Under the pieces are notes generated by a model. That model was not told the DNA's origin. It ran no database searches and was given only the letters and a program-made list of their open reading frames with translations. A program made the translations under genes and the position numbers. DNA of 64,000 bases from Streptomyces populi. Its GTDB lineage: Bacteria > Actinomycetota > Actinomycetes > Streptomycetales > Streptomycetaceae. Below are positions 33,490 through 43,651 of the stretch, piece after piece; positions within the stretch are counted from its first letter, which is position 1; every line of letters starts with the position of its first letter. The DNA is taken from positions 1 to 64,000 of the forward strand of contig NZ_KZ626865.1 of NCBI RefSeq assembly GCF_002911015.1, in the 5' to 3' direction.

Positions 33490-33902
33490 TCAGGCGTCGA
33501 GTTCCCGGAGCCCGTGGAGCGCGTGACCGGTGCCCGTGGCGAGCGCCCCGTAGCGGTCGCCGTACGACCAGTGCCACCACTCGGTGGGGTGGTTGATGAG
33601 GCCTGCGGCGATCAGCGCGTCGGACGGCAGCCGACGGTACGCGGTCCGGCGGCGTACCGGGCGAAGCAGAGCCGCTGGAGCGAGGGCGGGCGGTGGCCCT
33701 CGACGAACGGCAGCCGTGTGCCGTCGGGCAGCAGCTCCCCGACCGCCACGAGCCGGTTCAGCATCCCTTCGCGCAGATGCGCGTAGATCCCCGAGTCGTC
33801 CCGTCTGCGGGCGTCGAGGGGAAGGGCTCCTCCGGTCCGTACCTCGGGGAGCGGCTCGCCGCAGTCCACGACGGGTATCGCGGCGATCTTCGGGTCGGAC
33901 AT
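33490..33902 (-). pseudogene. remnant of a VanX-like D-Ala-D-Ala dipeptidase
   Basis: From ATG 33902 the frame reads MSDPKIAAIPVVDCGEPLP ... HLREGMLNRLVAVGELLPDG ... FVEGHRPPSLQRLCFARY, the N-terminal part of peptidase family M15D. It then reaches a stop at 33612. In a second frame, 33490 to about 33640, the family's C-terminal block appears (AAGLINHPTEWWHWSYGDRYG). The middle zinc-binding SxHxxGxAxD segment is missing, so an internal deletion with a frameshift has destroyed the enzyme. The remnant ends 12 bp from the opposing ATP-grasp remnant. Confidence 0.78.
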
Positions 33903-34011
33903 CGGCACGATCCGGGACGTGCGGCGATCATGCCGCATCGCGGGACTGACGACCCCGGGGCCCCAGGGGCCCCGGAGAGGCCGGGTGGGGACCGGCCGGG
34001 GCATCCGGGGT

Positions 34012-34034
34012 GCCGGGCGGGCGGACCGCCCGGC
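34012..34034 (-). terminator. terminator of the binding-protein gene
   Basis: A 9-bp GC stem (34012-34020 with 34026-34034) with a five-base loop, 15 bp past the stop codon of the binding-protein gene in the minus direction. Confidence 0.55.
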
Positions 34035-34049
34035 CCCGGACGGAGCGAC

Positions 34050-35174
34050 CTACTTGATGCCGAGCGAGTTGCAGAGCGCCTTGTAGGGCGCCGTGCAGAT
34101 CTTGCTGACGGGGTAGATGCCGTCCTGGACGACCGTCCTCTCGATGTTCTCCTTGGTGAGGTCCACCACGGGCACGAGCTGGGACGGGATGTCCTTGTTG
34201 GTGGGGCTGTCGACCTTGTCGCGGGTGAGCGCGTCGAACTCGATCGAGCGGCCCTGGACCCGGGCGACCGCCATCTCGGCGGCGGCGTTGGCCTCCTGCG
34301 GGTACGACTTGTACACGCTCATGTACTGGTCGCCCTTGATGATCCGCTGCACGGCGATCAGCTCGGAGTCCTGCCCGGTGACCGGCGGGATCTTGCTGAC
34401 GCCCGCGGCCTTGAAGACGTCGATGACCGCGCCCGCGATGCCGTCGTTGGCGGCGTAGACACCGGCGATGTTGCTCAGCCCGACGTCCTGGATGGACTTC
34501 TCCATGTTGGCCTTGGCGTTGACCGGGTTCCAGTCCTTGGTGTCGTAGGCGCTGGAGATGATCACCTTGCCCTCGAGCTCGGACTTGGCACCCGCCTTGA
34601 ACTGCGCCGCGTTGGGGTCGGTCAGCGAGCCGTTCATCATGACGATCTTCTTCGAGGCCGAGTTGGAGCCCAGCGCGGCGATCAGAGCCTTGGCCTGGAC
34701 CTGGCCGACCAGCTCGTTGTCGAAGGAGATGTACGCGTCGATCGGGCCCTGCGCCAGACGGTCGTAGGCGATGACCGGGATGCCGGCCTCCTTGGCCTGG
34801 CGCACGCCCTTGGCGATCGACACCGAGTCCACCGCGTCCACGAGGATGACGTCGAGCTTGTCGTCGATCATCTGCTGCATCTGCCGGAGCTGCTTGGCAG
34901 CGTCCTGCTCCGCGTTCTGGTAGACGACGTCACCCTTTTTGTCGGTGAGCTTCTGAACCTGCTCCCGGATGATCGGGTAGTCGAACTTCTCGTAACGGGT
35001 GTTCTCCTTCTCCGGAAGGAGCAGGCCGACCTTGATGTCGTCACCCTTGGTGGCGCTCGCCGAGGCGCCGTCCCCTCCGATGCCGATCATGCCGCAGCCG
35101 GTGACGGTGACGGCCATGGTGGAGGACGCCACGGCTATGGCGGTACGGCGGAGGCCGGTGTTACGAGTCTTCAC
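34050..35174 (-). CDS. sugar-type ABC substrate-binding lipoprotein (orphan)
   Basis: 374 residues from ATG 35174. The lipoprotein signal ends in VTVTGCG. The periplasmic-binding-protein type I fold follows: IKVGLLLPEKENTRYEKFDYP near 48, VILVDAVDSVSIAKGV near 108, IPVIAYDRLAQGPIDAYISFDN near 132, GVYAANDGIAGAVIDV near 240, PPVTGQDSELIAVQRIIKGDQ near 265. The pattern resembles xylose/ribose binding proteins (XylF type). No permease or ATPase gene is adjacent, so it must share a distant transporter or act as a sensor. Divergent from the PA14/fibronectin gene. Confidence 0.9.
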   Translation of the reverse strand: MKTRNTGLRRTAIAVASSTMAVTVTGCGMIGIGGDGASASATKGDDIKVGLLLPEKENTRYEKFDYPIIREQVQKLTDKKGDVVYQNAEQDAAKQLRQMQQMIDDKLDVILVDAVDSVSIAKGVRQAKEAGIPVIAYDRLAQGPIDAYISFDNELVGQVQAKALIAALGSNSASKKIVMMNGSLTDPNAAQFKAGAKSELEGKVIISSAYDTKDWNPVNAKANMEKSIQDVGLSNIAGVYAANDGIAGAVIDVFKAAGVSKIPPVTGQDSELIAVQRIIKGDQYMSVYKSYPQEANAAAEMAVARVQGRSIEFDALTRDKVDSPTNKDIPSQLVPVVDLTKENIERTVVQDGIYPVSKICTAPYKALCNSLGIK

Positions 35175-35455
35175 ATCAGGTGCCTTCCGGGCGAGGTTGC
35201 GGCATTGCGACCCAGGTGGCTGAAAGCCAACGCGGCGATCACCTCAACGTCAAGGAGTAACCACTTAACGAGATGGCAACGGCGTTTTGTGTTCCACAAG
35301 TGAACGCGACGGGAAAAGAGTACGCCCATCCACCGACCTACCCCCTCAGCTTCACCTTCTGTCATTCACAGGTACAACCAAGTCCCGTTCACAGGAGTCA
35401 TGCTCCTCGACGGTTTTTAACCGCCGTTGACGATCGAACGGACCAGAAGGAACGC

Positions 35456-37879
35456 ATGCACAGAGCCATCGGCACGCGGGGCGCCCTCGCCTCGGCCCTC
35501 GTGCTGGCGACCGCGGGCGGACTGCTCGGCGCGACCGGCACGGCCGCCTCCGCAGTGACCAACTGCACATCGCCCGTCTATAAGCGACAGTTCTACGCGA
35601 ACACCACTTTCTCGGGCGCGCCGAGAAGGACGGACTGCGACTCCGCGATCGATCAGAACTGGGGCTCCGGCGCGCCCGCCACCGGACTGCCCGCCGACAA
35701 CTTCGGCGTCCGCTGGACCGTGACCCGCGACTTCGGCTCGGGCGGGCCCTTCACCCTCCCCGTCAGCGCCCAGGACGGAATACGGGTCTACCTGGACGGG
35801 ACGCGCAAGATCGACCTGTGGAAGAACGTCTCGTCCACCCGGTCGAAAACGACGAATCTGGCCATTCCCTCCGGAAAGCACACGCTGCGCGTCGATTTCG
35901 TCAACTGGACGGGCAAGGCGAACGTCACCTTCGCCTACAAACCCGTCACTTCTCCCAGTGCCGACAAAATCAAGCCACTCGTCCCCACGGGTTCCGCGGT
36001 GTCCTACGACACCGCCACCGGCCGGGCCAAGGTCTCCTGGTCCAGGAACGCCGAGATGGACCTCGCGGGATACCGCGTCTACCGCCGTCTCAAGGGCAGC
36101 ACGGCGTGGGCACTGCGGACCACGACGACCGCCACCTCGTACACCGACACGTCCCTCCCGCAGACCGGCGCCACCTACTACTACGAGGTCCGCGCCCGCG
36201 ACAGAGCGGGCAACGAGTCGGCGGGGACGGCCGACCGGGGCGTCACCACCGTCGACAGGACCCCGCCCGCGGCGCCGTTCGTCGAGATGGACGTCTGCCC
36301 CGGCGACCAGCCCTACGCGGCGCCGGAGCTCGTCACCACCGCGGCGAACGCGGCGGACATCGCGCTGTACTCGATGCAGCGGCTGAACCCGTCGACCGGC
36401 GCGTGGACCACCGTGTACACCGGTGCCAAGGGCGCGATCTGCGACACCGGGTACCGGGCCGACGGCAGCAAGGTCACCTACCGGGGAAGGGCCCGCGACG
36501 CCGCCGGGAACTGGTCCGCCTACTCGGCCGCCACCACCTTCACCACGTCCGACCTGACACCGCCGACGCCGGTCTCCGGCGTCCGCGTCGAGTACCTGTC
36601 GGGCGTCCCCCATCTGGTGTGGTCCCCGGTCGCCGACGCCTCCTCGTACCAGGTCCTCCAGTACGACCCGTCGAACGGCGGCTGGTCCGACGCCCTGCCC
36701 GGCGGCGGCACCACCACGGGGACCGACGTCGTGCCGCGCCAGCTGGCCGCGGTCGCCGACGGCTACCGGTACGCGGTGCGCTCGGTGGACGCCCGGGGCA
36801 ACGCCGCCGCACCGGCGGAGATCACCCTGGCGATGGCCGACCGGCCCGAGGCCGTCCCCGCGTACGAGACCACCGCTCACCGGTTCGACGAGGGGGTGAT
36901 GATCGAGTGGACGAGCGCCGACCCCTGGACCTTCGACGAGGGCCCGCTGCTCACGTACAAGATCGTCCGTACCGATCCGGCGACCGGTCGGAGCACCCCC
37001 GTGGAGCTCTGCAAGCCGAACATCCTGTTCGACGACACGCTCCGGCCCCCGTCGACGTCCTGGTCGTGGGCCGATGACCGAGCCCCGTCCTACGCGGGCC
37101 GCAAGGTGGTCCACGGCACCTGCTGGGACGTCTCCGGCGCCTCCGAGACGACGTACGAGTACCGGATCGTCACCGTCGACCCCTACGGGCACGAGTCGCG
37201 GCCCGGACCGGCCGCCACGGCCACCACTCCGGACACCGAGCGTCCGGCCCCCGTCGGGAACCTGACGGCGGAGCAGCTCCCGCTCGGCGTCCGCCTGACG
37301 TGGACGCCGCCCGCCGACGACGACGTCACCGGATACAAGGTCTGGCAGGGGGTCACCGACCCGGAGACCGGCGAGACGCGGTGGGAGAGGAACTGCTGGA
37401 CCGGGTCCTCCCTGGCCCCCACCGAGATCCTCTGCCCGACCGTCCCCGACGGCGCCGCCCACGTCTACAAGGTGGCCGCCTCGGACGGGTCCGGTCTGGT
37501 GGACATGGACGCCGGCCCGGAGGCCTACCGCCCCGCCGAGGTCTCCGTCACCCTGCCGGACACCCGCCCGCCGGGCTGGACCGGGACCAAGGTCCGCGAG
37601 GACCAGTACCCGGAGCTCTACGTCCGCTGCGGGGAGACCGTCTACGACATGCCGTGCGGTGACTACACGGACTACCGCTGGGAGAAGTGGGACGCGGCCG
37701 CAGGCGCCTGGACCACGTTCGCCACGGGTGAGGTGACCGCTCCGCAGTTCCACATGGACACCACCGTGAACGAGGACCGGCTGGGGCTGTACTACTACCG
37801 CGCCGTCTACACCGACCCGGCGGGCGAGGAGGAGGTCGTGCAGCAGCAGGCCTACGGCATCTGGGACGACTGGCTCTGA
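35456..37879 (+). CDS. secreted PA14 and fibronectin type III repeat protein
   Basis: 807 residues from ATG 35456, with AAGGAA upstream. Signal peptide to about residue 34 (GTAASA). Residues ~40-165 fit a PA14-type carbohydrate-binding domain (RQFYANTTFSGAP, FGVRWTVTRDF, DGIRVYLDGTRKIDLW, HTLRVDFVNWTGKANVTFAY). Then come about five fibronectin III-like modules with recurring AGYRVYRRLKG, YYYEVRARDRAGN, VTGYKVWQG and RAVYTDPAGEE patterns. No catalytic domain was found. Likely an extracellular or cell-surface polysaccharide-binding protein. Divergent from the binding-lipoprotein gene with a 281-bp promoter region between; ends at a long shared terminator. Confidence 0.87.
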   Translation: MHRAIGTRGALASALVLATAGGLLGATGTAASAVTNCTSPVYKRQFYANTTFSGAPRRTDCDSAIDQNWGSGAPATGLPADNFGVRWTVTRDFGSGGPFTLPVSAQDGIRVYLDGTRKIDLWKNVSSTRSKTTNLAIPSGKHTLRVDFVNWTGKANVTFAYKPVTSPSADKIKPLVPTGSAVSYDTATGRAKVSWSRNAEMDLAGYRVYRRLKGSTAWALRTTTTATSYTDTSLPQTGATYYYEVRARDRAGNESAGTADRGVTTVDRTPPAAPFVEMDVCPGDQPYAAPELVTTAANAADIALYSMQRLNPSTGAWTTVYTGAKGAICDTGYRADGSKVTYRGRARDAAGNWSAYSAATTFTTSDLTPPTPVSGVRVEYLSGVPHLVWSPVADASSYQVLQYDPSNGGWSDALPGGGTTTGTDVVPRQLAAVADGYRYAVRSVDARGNAAAPAEITLAMADRPEAVPAYETTAHRFDEGVMIEWTSADPWTFDEGPLLTYKIVRTDPATGRSTPVELCKPNILFDDTLRPPSTSWSWADDRAPSYAGRKVVHGTCWDVSGASETTYEYRIVTVDPYGHESRPGPAATATTPDTERPAPVGNLTAEQLPLGVRLTWTPPADDDVTGYKVWQGVTDPETGETRWERNCWTGSSLAPTEILCPTVPDGAAHVYKVAASDGSGLVDMDAGPEAYRPAEVSVTLPDTRPPGWTGTKVREDQYPELYVRCGETVYDMPCGDYTDYRWEKWDAAAGAWTTFATGEVTAPQFHMDTTVNEDRLGLYYYRAVYTDPAGEEEVVQQQAYGIWDDWL

Positions 37880-37885
37880 CACGGA

Positions 37886-37939
37886 ATCACGCGAAGGGGC
37901 CCGGCGGTTCGTCCGAACCGCCGGGCCCCTTCGCGTGAT
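37886..37939. terminator. 25-bp perfect inverted repeat between convergent genes
   Basis: Arms 37886-37910 and 37915-37939 pair perfectly around a four-base loop. The repeat starts 6 bp after the PA14/fibronectin stop and ends 3 bp before the hspR stop, so it is a bidirectional terminator closing the dnaK operon. Confidence 0.9.
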
Positions 37940-37942
37940 GAA

Positions 37943-38395
37943 CTACTCGGCCGCCCGCTTGGGGCGCCACACCACCAGCGCGCTGGTGTGCTGGACCTCC
38001 TGGTACGGGACCAGGTCACGCCGGTAGGAGGCGTGCACGGCGGCCTCGCGCTGCTGCATGGCGGCCGCGGCGCCGTCGAGGGCCGACTCCAGCTCCGCCA
38101 CGCGGGACTGGAGCGCGGCCACCTGGTTCTCCAGCTCGATGATGCGCTTGATGCCGGCCAGGTTGATGCCCTCGTCCTGCGACAACTGCTGCACGGTGCG
38201 CAGCAGTTCGATGTCGCGGGCCGAGTAACGGCGGCCCCGGCCGGCCGTGCGGTCGGGGGAGACCAGACCGAGCCGGTCGTACTGACGCAGGGTCTGCGGG
38301 TGCAGTCCGGAGAGCTGGGCCGCAACCGAGATGACGTAGACCGGGGTCTCCTCGGTCAGTTCATAGGGGTTGCGTCGACGACCGGTCGTGTCCAT
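37943..38395 (-). CDS. hspR: heat-shock repressor HspR (MerR family)
   Basis: 150 residues from ATG 38395. The MerR-type winged helix includes TPVYVISVAAQLSGLHPQTL, RQYDRLGLVSPDRTAGRGRR and YSARDIELLRTVQQLSQDEG. A coiled coil follows (IIELENQVAALQSRVAELESAL). HspR binds HAIR sites and needs DnaK as co-repressor (established in Streptomyces), giving feedback control of dnaK and clpB; HAIR boxes are present at both here. Last gene of dnaK-grpE-dnaJ-hspR, 7 bp after dnaJ. Confidence 0.96.
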   Translation of the reverse strand: MDTTGRRRNPYELTEETPVYVISVAAQLSGLHPQTLRQYDRLGLVSPDRTAGRGRRYSARDIELLRTVQQLSQDEGINLAGIKRIIELENQVAALQSRVAELESALDGAAAAMQQREAAVHASYRRDLVPYQEVQHTSALVVWRPKRAAE

Positions 38396-38402
38396 GGCTC
38401 CG

Positions 38403-39590
38403 TCATGCTCCCTTCGCGGCCTGGAACAACTCCGCCCGCGGGTCCTCACCCGCGGTCGCCTCGCGATACGCCTCCAGGGCGTCACGAGCCTTGTCGGACA
38501 GGTCCTGGGGGACCGCCACCTCGACGGTGACCAGGAGGTCGCCCCGGGTGCCGTCCTTGCGGACCGCGCCCCTGCCCCGGGCGCGCATGGTGCGTCCGTT
38601 GGGGGTGCCCGGCGGCAGCTTCAGCGTCACCGGGGGGCCGCCCAGCGTCGGCACCTTCACCTCGCCGCCCAGCGCCGCCTCCGCGAAGGTGACGGGCACG
38701 GTGACGGTGAGGTTGTCGTCCTTGCGGCCGAAGACCGGATGGGTGTCGACGTGGACCGTGACGTACAGGTCCCCCGCCGGGCCTCCCCGCTCTCCGGGAG
38801 CGCCCTTGCCGCGCAACCGGATCCGCTGGTTGTCGCTGACCCCCGCGGGGATCCGGACCTGCATCGTGCGGGACGACTTGGCCCGGCCGCTGCCCTGGCA
38901 CTCCATGCAGGGGTGCTCGGCGATCAGGCCGCGGCCCTTGCAGTCCGGGCACGGGTCCGTGAGCGAGAATCCGCCGCCCGAGCCCCGCGCCACCTGGCCG
39001 GTTCCGACACAGGTCGGGCACACGCGCGGTGTGCCGTTCTTGTCGCCGGTGCCCGAACAGGCCTTGCAGGCCGCCTGCGAGGTCATGCGCAGCGGAACGG
39101 TCGCGCCGTCCACCGCCTCCGTGAAGGAGAGCGTGACCTCGGTGTCGATGTCCTGGCCGCGCCGGGGCTGCGTACGCGTGCCCGGGCCGGCGCCGCCGCG
39201 GTTGAACAGGCCCCCGAAGACGTCACCTATGCCGCCGCCGAAGCCGCCGGCTCCTCCCGCTCCCTGGCCCTGGGCACCGCCTCCGAAGAGGTCACCCAGG
39301 TCGAAGTTGAAGTTGCCGCCGCCGGCGCCGGGACCGGGCCGGAAGCCACCGCTGCCGAAGAGGGCGCGTGCCTCGTCGTACTCCTTGCGCTTCTTGGGGT
39401 CGCCGAGCACGTCGTTCGCCTCGGAGATCTCCTTGAAGCGCTCCTCGGCCTTGGCGTTGCCCTTGTTGGCGTCCGGGTGGAACTCGCGGGCGAGCTTCCG
39501 GTACGCCTTCTTGATCTCGGCCTCGGTGGCGTCCTTGGGGACGCCGAGGACCTTGTAGAAGTCCTTCTCGATGAAGTCCTTGGTGCTCAT
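38403..39590 (-). CDS. dnaJ: chaperone DnaJ
   Basis: 395 residues from ATG 39590. J domain at 1-75 with the HPD triad (AREFHPDAN). Gly/Phe-rich segment ~80-150. Four CxxCxGxG zinc repeats (CKACSGTG, CPTCVGTG, CPDCKGRG, CMECQGSG) at ~185-260, then the substrate-binding C-terminal domains (KGAPGERGGPAGDLYVTVHV). It stimulates DnaK ATPase and delivers unfolded clients. Third gene of the operon, 33 bp after grpE. Complete and normal. Confidence 0.97.
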   Translation of the reverse strand: MSTKDFIEKDFYKVLGVPKDATEAEIKKAYRKLAREFHPDANKGNAKAEERFKEISEANDVLGDPKKRKEYDEARALFGSGGFRPGPGAGGGNFNFDLGDLFGGGAQGQGAGGAGGFGGGIGDVFGGLFNRGGAGPGTRTQPRRGQDIDTEVTLSFTEAVDGATVPLRMTSQAACKACSGTGDKNGTPRVCPTCVGTGQVARGSGGGFSLTDPCPDCKGRGLIAEHPCMECQGSGRAKSSRTMQVRIPAGVSDNQRIRLRGKGAPGERGGPAGDLYVTVHVDTHPVFGRKDDNLTVTVPVTFAEAALGGEVKVPTLGGPPVTLKLPPGTPNGRTMRARGRGAVRKDGTRGDLLVTVEVAVPQDLSDKARDALEAYREATAGEDPRAELFQAAKGA

Positions 39591-39623
39591 CCCCGACGTC
39601 CCTCCTCCCTCGTCCGTTCAAGC

Positions 39624-40279
39624 TCAGCCCTCGTCCGGGCCACCGCTCTCCTTGTCGTCCGCAGCCTCGGCCGGCTCCTCGGCCTTGACCGGCTGGGCCC
39701 CGGGCTGCGGCTCGGCGACGGCCACCCGCGCGGGGCGGATGGTGCGTTCGCCGAAGCGATACCCCGGCTGCAGAATCGCCACGCACGTCGTCTCCGTGAC
39801 GTCCGGCGCGTACGAGTGCATCAGGGCCTCGTGGATCGTCGGGTCGAAGGGCTCGCCCTCCTTGCCGAACTGCTGGAGTCCCATCTTCGCCGCGACGGTC
39901 TCCAGGGATTCGGCGACGGACTTGAACCCGCCGACGAGCTCCCCGTGGTCCCGCGCGCGGCCGATGTCGTCGAGCACGGGCAGGAGTTCGGTCAGGAGGT
40001 TCGCGATGGCGATCTCCCTGACCGCGATCCGGTCGCGCTCGATGCGGCGGCGGTAGTTCTGGAACTCGGCCTGGAGCCGCTGGAGGTCCGCGGTGCGCTC
40101 GGTCAGTGCCATGCGCGCCTGGTCCAGCTGGGCCGTCAGGCCGGTCAACTGTGCTGCTGCGTCCCCGTCCGGGGCCGCCGCCCCCTCCGCAGAGGGGGTG
40201 GCGGTCTGCGGCTCGGCGTCGTCAGAGGTGGCGCCGGAAGGGACGTCGGGCTGCTCTTCGAAGCCCGGGGTCTCCTCCG

Positions 40280-40283
<4 letters not shown>
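39624..40283 (-). CDS. grpE: nucleotide exchange factor GrpE
   Basis: 219 residues from GTG 40283, overlapping the dnaK stop as GTGA, so translation is coupled. Low-complexity acidic and Ala/Pro-rich N-terminus, a long helix (QLDQARMALTERTADLQRLQ AEF), then the GrpE core (YRRRIERDRIAVREIAIANL, LLPVLDDIGRARDHGE, GEPFDPTIHEALMHS) and an extended acidic C-terminus. It releases ADP from DnaK. Second gene of the operon. Confidence 0.96.
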
Positions 40284-42124
<1,841 letters not shown>

Positions 42125-42144
42125 TTCGATTCCTCCAGCAATGA

Positions 42145-42165
42145 CTTGAGTGGAACGGACTCAAG
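42145..42165 (-). promoter_or_regulatory. HAIR operator (HspR site) of the dnaK operon
   Basis: CTTGAGT, seven bases, ACTCAAG: a perfect 14-of-14 match to the HAIR consensus, 20 bp upstream of dnaK. Repression by HspR is established for this operon in Streptomyces. Confidence 0.96.
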
Positions 42166-42196
42166 TGTGCACGACGTCCGCCCCGTGGTCAACAGA

Positions 42197-42217
42197 CCTG
42201 AGTCGCAGGGGCTCAAC
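42197..42217 (-). promoter_or_regulatory. second, degenerate HAIR-like site upstream of dnaK
   Basis: CCTGAGT-N7-GCTCAAC matches the HAIR consensus at 11 of 14 positions with the correct spacer. It lies 31 bp upstream of the perfect site, roughly three helical turns, so HspR could bind the two cooperatively. Confidence 0.65.
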
Positions 42218-42271
42218 TCTTATCCGTTCCTTACACGCATGGAGCCTCTGAGCTGCGGTTTCATCAGAGAG

Positions 42272-43387
42272 TCAGTGAACCTTCACCGCGCCCGGCGCCT
42301 CCGGACGGGGGCGCCCCGGACGCCCGAGCGCCCTCGGAACGGGTCCCCCGGGGGCGGGGATCGCATGCGGACGGTCCCGCCGCGGACGGGGCCCGGGGCG
42401 CACGGCCCCCACGACGGCGACCACCGCCACGGCACCGGCCGGCCACCAGGCGGCCCCGGCCCCCAGCCACCCGAGATCGATGCACAGCCCCACGAGCGCG
42501 GCTGCGAACGCGGCGGCCCCCGTCACGACCACGACCCCCTGCCGGGTGAGTCCCGCCCGCCGCAGCCGGTGCGCCAGATGGTCCGGCGCCGGCCGCAGCA
42601 GCGGCCGTCCCGCCCGCCGCCGCGACACCAGGACCAGGACGACGTCCGCGCCGGCCACGGCCGTCAGGGCGAAGGCGGCGCCGAGGCCGGGCCCGGCGGG
42701 CCGCTCCGCGTGCACCCGCACGATCGCCGAGGCCAGCACGAACCCCGCGAACAGCGATCCGCACCGCCCCGGCGCGATCCGGGCCGGCGGCCATCCGTGC
42801 ATGAGGAAGCCGGTGAGGGCGGCGGCCAGCACACTGAGCAGCGCGGCGAGCCCGTCCATGACCTCGGCGGCCGCGCACCCGCTGAGCGCGAACGCGGTGA
42901 CGACGCCGACCGTCCCCATCACCCCGTCGGCGTGGTCCAGCGAGCGGAAGGCCTGCGTGACGAAGACGGTCCAGGCCACCGCCAGGATCCCGGCCGGCAC
43001 GCCGAGCTCGTCGTAGGGGACGGTCAGGGCCGCGGCGACGGTGACGCCCGCCGCGCACACCACCGGGGGCACGGGCAGCAGGTCGGCGGCCAGTCCGAGC
43101 AGGGCGACCGCGATCCCGGCGACCAGCAGCCCCCCGGCCTCCGGCCCCAGCGGGGCGGCTCCGGTCCAGTCCCCGGCCCAGCCGACGAGCGCCGTCGTGC
43201 CCGCCACGGCCAGCCCGCCGAGGAGCGGAACGGGCCTGCCCCTCCCGGGGGCCCGTGGTCTCGCCCGGCGCGCGGGAGGCCCCGCCCCGTCGGCCGGGCC
43301 GAGGCGCAGGGCGAGCGACCGCAGCAGCGCGGCGAGTGCGGCGGTCAGGAGCAGAGCGGCGGTGGCGGCCGTGATTCCGTACAGCAC
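42272..43387 (-). CDS. WecA/MraY-like membrane glycosyl-1-phosphate transferase homologue with altered active site
   Basis: 371 residues from GTG 43387, about ten helices. The family order is visible: an RPVPLLGGLAVAG segment (usual PxxGG), LLGLAADLLPVPP where LLGLxDD is expected, AFRSLDHADGVMG for the NLxDGxDG region, and APGRCGSLFAGFVLAS where the catalytic MGDSGS is expected. After these come the DHLAHRLRRAGLTRQG loop and a disordered Pro/Arg tail. Two of the family's key aspartates are thus replaced (first of the DD pair, and D in GDSGS). It may be catalytically inactive or act on another substrate. Confidence 0.7.
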   Translation of the reverse strand: MLYGITAATAALLLTAALAALLRSLALRLGPADGAGPPARRARPRAPGRGRPVPLLGGLAVAGTTALVGWAGDWTGAAPLGPEAGGLLVAGIAVALLGLAADLLPVPPVVCAAGVTVAAALTVPYDELGVPAGILAVAWTVFVTQAFRSLDHADGVMGTVGVVTAFALSGCAAAEVMDGLAALLSVLAAALTGFLMHGWPPARIAPGRCGSLFAGFVLASAIVRVHAERPAGPGLGAAFALTAVAGADVVLVLVSRRRAGRPLLRPAPDHLAHRLRRAGLTRQGVVVVTGAAAFAAALVGLCIDLGWLGAGAAWWPAGAVAVVAVVGAVRPGPRPRRDRPHAIPAPGGPVPRALGRPGRPRPEAPGAVKVH

Positions 43388-43651
43388 GTCGCCAATTTAG
43401 GGGGAATTGTCACAGTATTGGGTGAATAACACGATCGGGTTCACGTGTCTTGTCGTCATCGGACGAATCGGACCCGGTACCCGCCTCCCGGGCGCCCACT
43501 CAGGCTTCCCTCAGCGACGCAGATCACCGCACCGCTGACTACAGTGCGGCGAAGGAAGTGGGTAGTCTCAGACGGACTGCATAAGTTACCGCTTAGTAAT
43601 CACCTTCGAGACCACCTCGAAGAACACCTCGCAGGCCCGAGGAGCCCCCGA

